Assembly (NCBI GenBank): GCA_002691825.1
Contig: NZIZ01000021.1
Span: 1-44,032, forward strand
Reading direction: 5' to 3'
Source of the DNA: Porticoccaceae bacterium
GTDB lineage: Bacteria > Pseudomonadota > Gammaproteobacteria > Pseudomonadales > Porticoccaceae
Length of the DNA: 44,032 nucleotides
Both the position numbers and the translations under genes were made by a program. This document shows, in pieces, positions 37,373 to 44,032 of the stretch. Below the pieces are notes generated by a model. The model was not told the DNA's origin, made no database searches, and worked only from the letters and a program-made list of their open reading frames with translations. The first letter of the stretch is position 1, and the number at the start of each line of letters is the position of its first letter.

Positions 37373-39139
37373 CTATAAGCTATGCGGGTCCCCAAAACTA
37401 TTGCTTATCCAGATTGTTTGATAGGGTGTCAAGGTGACGAATGAGTCGCCATCACTGAAGTTCTCACCACTAATTAGATCACACCAATTTTGGTTATCGA
37501 TTAGATTAATTTCAGCCAAAAACAATTTCTGTTTTGAATTACTTATGTTGCTCACACAAAAAATACTTTGCTCTCGGTCAATACTTTGCCTCCAGTAGCC
37601 AAAGATATTATCTCCCAGATGTAATGTGAACTGGGTTGCATTTGGGTGAAACGCAACCTGATTGCGACGGATGTCTAGTAGTTTGCCCAATTCAGTATAT
37701 ACCTCATACTCAGTCTTGTTCTCATCGGTGATTCGCTTGATAAGCTCGTCATACTGCCACTGATGTCTGTTAATAGCACGGTTATGACCACTATTATTCA
37801 ACCTATTGTAGTCATTACGCGTCCCAACGAGGCTGTGAATATATATTGCAGGGATACCCTCAAGTCCTAACATGATAGCGTGTGCACAGATGAATCTTTT
37901 CACAGCATAATTGTCTCTACCATCGAGCGTTCCACTCAAAGCATCGAAGAGTGATATATTAATCTCATAGGCCTTACGAGTACCATCGTCCTGTGATCTC
38001 CATGATATTTTGCCTCCAAAAGCCTCCATTGTTTCGATAAGACGCTTTATTTCGATCTCGCTAAGTAACCCTTCTGCAGGACGAAGACCGATACCATCGT
38101 GAGACGCAATGAAATTGAAGTAGGCCGTACCCATTCTAGCCGGAGGCATACTCATCATCCATTGCTTTAAATATTCGCAATTTCCCGTCACGAGTGTGTT
38201 AATGAGTAAGGGTGGTAGAGAAAAGTTATATACCCAATGCGCTTCATTAGCGTTTCCAAAGTACGCTAGGTTCTCTCGGTTAGGAATATTTGTTTCTGTA
38301 ATGATAACTGCGCCTGGTGCAGCGCACTCAATAAGGCCCCGTAGAAGCCTAATAACACAGTGTGTCTCCTCAAGATTGATACATTTGGTCCCCACTTTTT
38401 TCCAGAGATATGCCACCGCATCAAGTCTAAATATACGCACCCCCATTTCGAGATATAGTTTGATGATCTTAACGAATTGTTTTAACACCTCTGGATTAGA
38501 GAAATTCAGGTCCACTTGATCATGACTGAATGTACACCAGACGTGTTTTAGGCCGCGAATGGTTGAAACTGGCTTTAGCAAAGAATTAGCGCGTGGACGT
38601 GTCACATTACTCAGATCAATATTTGGATCAATCGAAATAAAATAATCTCTACCGGGATTACGATCAGCAATATAGTTCTCGAACCAACGACTACGGGCAG
38701 AACAATGATTGATTACTAGGTCTGCCATTAAGCGATAGTCATCAGCGATTTTAGACACATCTTTCCATTCTCCAAGAGTTTCGTTAACGCTGGAATAGTC
38801 CAGCACTGAGAAACCATCATCAGAAGTAAATGGATAGAATGGTAAAATGTGTATAGTGTTGATTTTGGATTTGAGAAATTTATCGAAGAAAGTCTTCAGC
38901 GCAACTAGTGGCGCCATAGTTCTGCTTAAAACACTATCACCATATGTGATGACCACTGTATCACGTTCATCCCAATAGTTTTTGTGAGGTTCAGGGAACC
39001 GAGATGAATCGCTGATTTCCATTATGCTTAAGAAATCAGTCGAAAGCACCTTGGCTTGCGCATCATTAAGATCCGGATACAAAAAGCAAAGCTGTTCGGC
39101 AATACGTCGATTTAAACGCTCAGATGGCAGACTCTTCAT
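37373..39139 (-). CDS. GH13_18 phosphorylase, probably glucosylglycerate phosphorylase
   Basis: 588 aa, sucrose-phosphorylase-type GH13 (subfamily 18). Motifs in order: [23 protein letters not shown] (94-115), DLVINHCS (140-147), [16 protein letters not shown] with nucleophile Asp240, VIITETN with acid/base Glu282, and [12 protein letters not shown] with the transition-state Asp. Subfamily 18 enzymes split an alpha-glucoside with phosphate to give glucose 1-phosphate. The partner genes for glucosyl-3-phosphoglycerate synthesis point to glucosylglycerate as substrate rather than sucrose. Its ATG overlaps the gpgS stop by four bases, showing translational coupling. Cytosolic. Substrate is inference from context; family is secure. 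Confidence 0.88.
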   Translation of the reverse strand: MKSLPSERLNRRIAEQLCFLYPDLNDAQAKVLSTDFLSIMEISDSSRFPEPHKNYWDERDTVVITYGDSVLSRTMAPLVALKTFFDKFLKSKINTIHILPFYPFTSDDGFSVLDYSSVNETLGEWKDVSKIADDYRLMADLVINHCSARSRWFENYIADRNPGRDYFISIDPNIDLSNVTRPRANSLLKPVSTIRGLKHVWCTFSHDQVDLNFSNPEVLKQFVKIIKLYLEMGVRIFRLDAVAYLWKKVGTKCINLEETHCVIRLLRGLIECAAPGAVIITETNIPNRENLAYFGNANEAHWVYNFSLPPLLINTLVTGNCEYLKQWMMSMPPARMGTAYFNFIASHDGIGLRPAEGLLSEIEIKRLIETMEAFGGKISWRSQDDGTRKAYEINISLFDALSGTLDGRDNYAVKRFICAHAIMLGLEGIPAIYIHSLVGTRNDYNRLNNSGHNRAINRHQWQYDELIKRITDENKTEYEVYTELGKLLDIRRNQVAFHPNATQFTLHLGDNIFGYWRQSIDREQSIFCVSNISNSKQKLFLAEINLIDNQNWCDLISGENFSDGDSFVTLTPYQTIWISNSFGDPHSL

Positions 39140-40368
39140 TTAATACGTTCCATATATTCTTTATTGTCTGCTTCGACAGCCGCTAAGAGTTGCTCAAAAA
39201 TGTCTGGAACTGCACTAATAACTCGGTTCCAACTTGCGATAAATGGCCGGTCACTAGGTCTCTCTAAAAATACTTCTCCCGCTTTCATGATATTTTCGGC
39301 AAAGAGTTCTACCGCCTTTTCCTCGCTATGAACATCTAGGGTAAGTCCATTCATTATCGCATCATTGTGAGAATTTTCTACAGCGTCAAGAGCAATTCGG
39401 TAATAAGTGGCTTTAATCGATCTGAATGTTCCTCGCTCGAATACAACACCTTGAGTCGCCAGTTTTCGAAACAGTGCCTTGGCAATATCGATTGACATTT
39501 TTGAAAGGCCATTTTTTGCATCTTCCGGAGAGAGAGGCTGATGTTTGTGATCATAGCTGTTAGCAATATCCACCTGACAAACGCGACTTTTCGCGTAATT
39601 CCGATACATTTCCGATAACACACCTATCTCAAGCCCCCAATCGCTGGGAATTCTTATGTCTCTAAGTACATCCCGTCTAAATGAAAATTCTCCTGCTAAT
39701 GCATACCGGAAACTTGTCATATAATCCAGATAATCCATTTGACCTAGAATCTTTTTCAACGCGCCCAATAAAGGCGTCACCAATAACCTGCACGCTCGGC
39801 CATGCATTTTGCCATGTGCTGTGCGGGCATAATAGCCTTTACAAAACTCATAACTGAAGCTCGGATGGGCTACTGGATATATGAGCCGTGCGAGGAGCGA
39901 TCGATCATACGTCGTGATGTCGCAATCATGGAGGGCAATCGACTCTGTCTTTCCTGATGCTAGAACATACCCCATGCAATACCAAACGTTCCTTCCTTTT
40001 CCTAGCTCCTTGGGAGCTAGATCAAGATCTCTTAAGTTATCATCAATCGCCTTTAACCTTGGTCCGTCGTTCCATAGAACCTTGTGCTCTTGTGGCATTC
40101 GAGAAAAAAAATTCAGTGCATGACGATAATCTTTCTCAGCTGCCCTATCGAGTCCAATGACAATTTGGTCTAGGTAAGGTACCGTAGATAACTCACTAAC
40201 AATATTTGAAAGCGCAGGGCCCTGCAATTCAGAGTACAGCGAGGGCAATATGAGACCCATGGGTCTTTGTACAGCGAAATTAGTTAATTCGTCCTCTAAT
40301 TCGCTAGTTGGCCTATTTTGTAAATTGTGGAGTGTAGTTATAATTCCATTTTGATAGAAGTCCGCCAT
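39136..40368 (-). CDS. gpgS: Glucosyl-3-phosphoglycerate synthase (GpgS-like, GT81)
   Basis: 410 aa. [16 protein letters not shown] is the typical beginning of the GpgS group. The GT-A nucleotide-sugar site contains [11 protein letters not shown] (Asp148 and Asp150, a DxD-type motif), with [26 protein letters not shown] and [15 protein letters not shown] as other family segments. The enzyme joins glucose from NDP-glucose to 3-phosphoglycerate, the first step in making the compatible solute glucosylglycerate. AGGAAA lies 7 bases before the ATG. It is 43 bp after the HAD phosphatase and overlaps the phosphorylase, so the three genes form one operon. Mannosyl-3-phosphoglycerate synthase is the alternative, but the motif set fits GpgS better. 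Confidence 0.88.
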   Translation of the reverse strand: MADFYQNGIITTLHNLQNRPTSELEDELTNFAVQRPMGLILPSLYSELQGPALSNIVSELSTVPYLDQIVIGLDRAAEKDYRHALNFFSRMPQEHKVLWNDGPRLKAIDDNLRDLDLAPKELGKGRNVWYCMGYVLASGKTESIALHDCDITTYDRSLLARLIYPVAHPSFSYEFCKGYYARTAHGKMHGRACRLLVTPLLGALKKILGQMDYLDYMTSFRYALAGEFSFRRDVLRDIRIPSDWGLEIGVLSEMYRNYAKSRVCQVDIANSYDHKHQPLSPEDAKNGLSKMSIDIAKALFRKLATQGVVFERGTFRSIKATYYRIALDAVENSHNDAIMNGLTLDVHSEEKAVELFAENIMKAGEVFLERPSDRPFIASWNRVISAVPDIFEQLLAAVEADNKEYMERIK

Positions 40369-40411
40369 TTGTATTTCCTAATCTGTAAGTTAGTAATGAT
40401 TACTGGTGACG

Positions 40412-41362
40412 TTAGTCATTATTGTCGTTTCCAAGCTCATACTTTATTTGCCGAAGCCATTTCCGAACTCCTTGGTCCCATCCTTTTGGTCCCTCATGCT
40501 CACTGATGAGTACATTTCTCTCACGCCTCAGTGATGGAAGAGCCCTATCTTTTGCCCTAATAAGTAATGCCCAACTGGCAACATCAAGCATGCTCACGTC
40601 GTTGGCACTGTCCCCAACTGCCAGAGAGATAATTGGTAGCTCAAGGATTGACTTATAAAAACTACTGAGTTTCTTTAACGCGCTTCCTTTGTCAAAATCA
40701 CCGCCAACGGTTAGAAACCTCCCTCCTTGAAGCGGATTGGCACCGACATTCCTCAATTCTTGTATAAACTGAATTTTCCTTTCTTCGTTTCCCTCCCAGA
40801 TAAGGGGCTCCGTATAATCTCGTTTGTTTGCATTTTTTGCCGACTGGAGGCTTAATCCCGTGACCTCACGAATACCGGCGGCACCATCCCGATTAAAAAT
40901 ATCAGAAAAACCCCTAAACTCATTTTGGTATCTTTGATCAAAATCATGCAAAATCTTACGCCAATAGTCTCGGGATGGAGCTTCAGAAATCCTGATATAC
41001 TCGTCGACTGTATCACAATTTTTTACAACTAAATTTTTTGAAAAATATTCCTTGGGAATATAAATAGCTGCCCCGTTTTCAATTATAAATGGGTGTTTAT
41101 TTTCGAGATCTTCCCGGAGTGGAATAACCTCTGAGGCGGTTTTACTAGTAACAGCTATCACTGGCAATTTAGAGATTTCTAGAAGCTTTAATAGTTGCGA
41201 AGCGGGACCACTATTATAGGTATTATGATCCAATAAACTGCCATCGAGGTCAGTGAAGATCAATGCGTAAGGGTCGCCTTGAGCATGGCGATATTTCTCG
41301 TTTATGATATAGTTATTCAAGATTAGGTTTGCCCTTAAAAATATACTAGCCTCATGTTGCAC
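40412..41362 (-). CDS. Mannosyl/glucosyl-3-phosphoglycerate phosphatase, HAD superfamily
   Basis: 316 aa. HAD motif I is IFTDLDGSLLD (Asp38 nucleophile, Asp40), motif II VTSKTASEV, motif III around GGDFDKGSALKKL, and motif IV AVGDSANDVSML. A C2B-type cap with FSDIFNRDGAAGIREVTGLSLQSA is that of the MPGP family. With GpgS it would remove the phosphate from glucosyl-3-phosphoglycerate to give glucosylglycerate. The start is GTG at 41362, giving about 30 residues before the HAD core, longer than usual; no ATG offers a better choice. First gene of the three-gene operon and divergent from the acyl-CoA ligase with 259 bp between. Confidence 0.88.
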   Translation of the reverse strand: MQHEASIFLRANLILNNYIINEKYRHAQGDPYALIFTDLDGSLLDHNTYNSGPASQLLKLLEISKLPVIAVTSKTASEVIPLREDLENKHPFIIENGAAIYIPKEYFSKNLVVKNCDTVDEYIRISEAPSRDYWRKILHDFDQRYQNEFRGFSDIFNRDGAAGIREVTGLSLQSAKNANKRDYTEPLIWEGNEERKIQFIQELRNVGANPLQGGRFLTVGGDFDKGSALKKLSSFYKSILELPIISLAVGDSANDVSMLDVASWALLIRAKDRALPSLRRERNVLISEHEGPKGWDQGVRKWLRQIKYELGNDNND

Positions 41363-41621
41363 TATTCCAGTGCGAGCTCTTGATTTAAGCCCCGATGGAT
41401 GTTAGCAAATCTGTTATGGATGTAAATTTCAGGAGATTATTTTGTGGCCTTCTAAAATCTCAGTAAATCAGAGGTGAAATAAAGCATATTTCGTGCCATA
41501 TCAAATAATGCCGATCCTTGGCTTGATATAGCATTTTGACAAGTTTGCAAATGAATGCCTATTTAGTTATAACCTTATCAGAAAAATTTCAAAGAAGTTG
41601 CCAAACCATTTGGGGGTAGAA

Positions 41622-43154
41622 ATGCATATGGCTAAAAGTCCAGACATTGGTCTAGGACAAACTATATTAAAACGAGCTGAGATTTCGCCACTGGAAAGGG
41701 CCATTACATTTGAGGGTCATTCGTTAACTTATTATGAGCTTTCACTAAGAGTTCGCAAGATTTCAGCAGTGCTGAAGGATATGGATATCAATAAGGGAGA
41801 TCGTGTTGGTTATATTGGACTTAATCATCCGTCATTCCTTGAGGTTCTTTATGCGTGTGGATGCTTAGGAGCTATATTCGTTCCAATTAATTTCCGCTTG
41901 ACTGGATCAGAGATAAGATTTATCGCAAATGACGCCGGTTTAAAGGTAATGTTTGCGGATCAAACTATGACTTCACTGGTCGACGATGAGCGCTCATATC
42001 TTCAATGTGGTCGGTATCTGAATGTTGAGTCAAAAGCGTCAAATTGGGAGTTTTTTCCAGAGTTAATAGATAATAAAGATCCACTCGAACATTTTGGGCA
42101 AGTCTCGGCAGATGACATTGCACTGATAATGTATACATCTGGCACAACAGGTCTACCTAAAGGAGCGATGTTGACCCATGGTAATCTCTTTTGGAATGCT
42201 GTTAATGTTGCTTTTAGTGAAAATAATATGCAAACAGCAACGTTGACTTGTGCACCATTGTTTCATATCGGTGGTTTAAATGTGACGACACTGATTTCTT
42301 TGGCGTGTGGGATAGAGGTAATTCTTCATCGTAATTTTGAGCCCGGACAAGTATTGAAGGACTTGGAGAAATATCGTGTTTCAACAATGTTTGGTGCGCC
42401 GACTATGTTCCTGCTGATGTCGCAGCATGAAAACTTTGCCACTACTGATTTAAGTCACATTTTGTCAGTCACGGTCGGTGGTGCCCCTGTACCAGTTCCC
42501 TTGATTGAAACTTATGGAGCCCGAGGAATAAGTTTTTGTCAAGGATATGGGCTTACTGAGACCGCGCCATATGCAAGTATCCTTGCCAGCCATCTGACTA
42601 GTGAAAAAATAGGATCTGCCGGTCGTTCTCCACTCTATACCGACATTTGTATAGTAGATTCTGAAAATAATCCTTTATCTGCTGGTGAGCGAGGAGAGGT
42701 ATGCATTAGAGGACCAAATGTGATGAAGGGTTATTGGAATCGACCTGAAGCAACTGCTGAGGCAATTGATGAAAACGGGTGGTTTCACAGCGGAGACATA
42801 GGGTACCTGGATAACGATGGCTTTTTATACCTTTGTGATCGTCTTAAAGATATGATTATCTCAGGAGGAGAGAATGTTTATCCTGCTGAAGTTGAGAATA
42901 TTCTATATGCGCATGAAGCCATTGTCGAAGTTGCCATTGTCGGTCAGCCTGATCCAAAGTGGGGGGAGGCTGTGGTTGCTGTGGTGGTGCTTCAACCAGA
43001 TGCAGATTTGCAATTAGAAGAATTGCGTGACTTTGCAAGTTCGCAACTCGCTCGATTTAAGTTGCCAACGCGATTATACTTTGTTGATGTTTTACCGCGC
43101 AATCCTGCTGGAAAAGTGCAGAAGTTTGTCCTCAGAAAGCAATTGGTTAAGTAG
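41622..43154 (+). CDS. Acyl-CoA ligase (AMP-forming), medium/long-chain FadD-like
   Basis: 510 aa from ATG 41622. A TTG frame start at 41598 is rejected because GGGGG lies 6 bases before 41622. The ATP-binding loop is IMYTSGTTGLPKGAML, later motifs are QGYGLTETAP, GWFHSGDIGYLD, DRLKDMIISGGENVYPAEVE and the C-terminal catalytic Lys in NPAGKVQKF. It activates a carboxylic acid with ATP and CoA. The sequence type overlaps fatty-acyl, 3-methylmercaptopropionyl (DmdB) and aryl acid ligases, so the substrate is not decided. The neighbours (glucosylglycerate genes, imuB) do not help; it may work with the acyl-CoA dehydrogenase at 13931 but there is no direct evidence. Confidence 0.9.
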   Translation: MHMAKSPDIGLGQTILKRAEISPLERAITFEGHSLTYYELSLRVRKISAVLKDMDINKGDRVGYIGLNHPSFLEVLYACGCLGAIFVPINFRLTGSEIRFIANDAGLKVMFADQTMTSLVDDERSYLQCGRYLNVESKASNWEFFPELIDNKDPLEHFGQVSADDIALIMYTSGTTGLPKGAMLTHGNLFWNAVNVAFSENNMQTATLTCAPLFHIGGLNVTTLISLACGIEVILHRNFEPGQVLKDLEKYRVSTMFGAPTMFLLMSQHENFATTDLSHILSVTVGGAPVPVPLIETYGARGISFCQGYGLTETAPYASILASHLTSEKIGSAGRSPLYTDICIVDSENNPLSAGERGEVCIRGPNVMKGYWNRPEATAEAIDENGWFHSGDIGYLDNDGFLYLCDRLKDMIISGGENVYPAEVENILYAHEAIVEVAIVGQPDPKWGEAVVAVVVLQPDADLQLEELRDFASSQLARFKLPTRLYFVDVLPRNPAGKVQKFVLRKQLVK

Positions 43155-43174
43155 AGCTTTTTTATAATTACTCT

Positions 43175-44032
43175 TTAGGCAAATATTCCATGTAGGTGCC
43201 ATCTCTTGCTCTGTTTTTCCCAATATAACCAGTAACGTGATCCTTGAGAATCATGCGCGATATAATAATCGCGCTGTTGCTCACCTTGCCACCAGTTGTC
43301 AGATAAGCGTTCAGGCCCACGTAACAGCGTCAAGGGTTTGTTCCAGTAAGGTTGATTATCGAGGTTTTGTAATCGTAAAGGTGTATTTGTCAGCCACAGT
43401 GGTTGTAATGGCAAATGTCTACCACTTGATGTTTTGGGAGAGCATATGTCGGCAGCTAGATTAGCTTTTTCTGGTAAGTACTCTGCCTGAAAGCAGGGTT
43501 GATATATAGTATCAGCTCCTAACTTAGCTGTGACCTGATCTAAAAAATGAACTTTCTTTATATATTTTTTAGTAAGAAAAAAATCTAAGTTTTCATTAGT
43601 ATTAATAATGAATTCCTTGCTAGATAAAACAATTCTTTCGATACTATTTGGTAAATTAATTCGTTCAAGTTGCAAACGACTGAGAGTGAAAAAAATGTCA
43701 GAGCCATGACATGGATGTGATAATTTAATGACCATAGATTTTGGTTGTCCTTGCATTGGAGAGAATTGCCAATAAATCTTTTTGCAGTTTACCTGATGAG
43801 TGCGGAGATGCTTTTGGAGTCGTGCCAACAATATTTTCATTGGTTTATATAAATCTTCTTTGCTATAAAATCCGCTAGGATTTTCTAGCATATCTTTGAA
43901 TTTTTTAGGTGCTATATATCGTTCTTGCAAATCATTTTGAGCAGTTAAGAGACTTATTTTGTAGAGTATTTTATTATCAAATCGACGGCATATTGAGGTG
44001 CTTGGTAGAGTTAGAAAATCACCTACAGTGAT
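43175..44032 (-). CDS. imuB: ImuB, Y-family polymerase-like protein, 5' part outside window
   Basis: The minus-strand frame is open to the right edge, so the N-terminal part is missing. Going upstream from the apparent TTG at 43930, the frame reads ITVGDFLTLPSTSICRRFD, the helix-hairpin-helix thumb of Y-family polymerases. The visible end carries the ImuB signature: PLWLTNTPLRLQ, LLRGPERLSDNWWQGEQQRDYYIA, then RYWLYWEKQSKRWHLHGIFA. ImuB lacks polymerase activity and links ImuA and DnaE2 to the beta clamp in mutagenic repair. It should be followed by dnaE2 but is separated from it here by 7.2 kb. Convergent with the acyl-CoA ligase, 20 bp away. Catalytic residues cannot be checked because that part lies outside. 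Confidence 0.92.
   Translation of the reverse strand: MTVGDFLTLPSTSICRRFDNKILYKISLLTAQNDLQERYIAPKKFKDMLENPSGFYSKEDLYKPMKILLARLQKHLRTHQVNCKKIYWQFSPMQGQPKSMVIKLSHPCHGSDIFFTLSRLQLERINLPNSIERIVLSSKEFIINTNENLDFFLTKKYIKKVHFLDQVTAKLGADTIYQPCFQAEYLPEKANLAADICSPKTSSGRHLPLQPLWLTNTPLRLQNLDNQPYWNKPLTLLRGPERLSDNWWQGEQQRDYYIAHDSQGSRYWLYWEKQSKRWHLHGIFA

Overview
The window looks like chromosome of a marine or aquatic gammaproteobacterium of moderate to low GC. This rests on gene content and order rather than on any search. A divergent gltA | sdhCDAB-sucAB-lpd-sucCD block is the arrangement typical of Pseudomonas-like Gammaproteobacteria. acnB, miaE and nfuA are gammaproteobacterial types, and the LexA box is of the E. 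coli/gammaproteobacterial CTGT-N8-ACAG kind. No tRNA, rRNA, insertion sequence, integrase or CRISPR array was seen.

Layout. (1) 1-3898 is a small pentoside-utilisation locus: a GH43 beta-xylosidase cut by the left edge, a Nudix-type regulator that has lost its catalytic glutamates, and a divergent sugar:H+ symporter. (2) 3996-11574 is an accessory stretch of mostly single-copy, loosely packed genes: a membrane-anchored GIY-YIG-like (T5orf172) protein with a zinc finger, a short orphan flagellin, a stand-alone NIF3/YqfO insert-type domain, an unknown lipoprotein, a rhodanese with a small membrane protein, small exported proteins and a tail-anchored protein. (3) 11963-16435 holds a carboxylesterase lipoprotein, a DmdC/FadE-type acyl-CoA dehydrogenase and nfuA. 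(4) 16515-32813 is central metabolism: acnB, miaE, gltA and the nine-gene sdh-suc run. Together these encode citrate synthase, aconitase, 2-oxoglutarate dehydrogenase, succinyl-CoA synthetase and succinate dehydrogenase. (5) 32874-44032 contains the SOS mutasome genes dnaE2 and imuB (imuB cut by the right edge). They lie in the same orientation but 7.2 kb apart. Between them sit a retropepsin-like protease, a glucosylglycerate operon (phosphatase, synthase, phosphorylase) and an acyl-CoA ligase.

How the genes work together. The TCA genes form a divergent pair of transcription units sharing the 21501-21862 control region; a candidate promoter and a hairpin-plus-T-run lie in the sdh leader. GpgS and the HAD phosphatase would make the compatible solute glucosylglycerate, and the GH13_18 phosphorylase translationally coupled to GpgS would recycle it. 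dnaE2 has its own SOS control: a near-perfect LexA box sits at the centre of a 54-bp palindrome that fills almost the whole intergenic gap before it.

The strongest candidates for something new are the split imuB/dnaE2 arrangement with its palindromic LexA site, the membrane-tethered T5orf172/zinc-finger protein, and several clean palindromes in front of housekeeping genes (nfuA, acnB/miaE, the acyl-CoA dehydrogenase). Several proteins in 3996-11574 are not recognised, and no function is invented for them.
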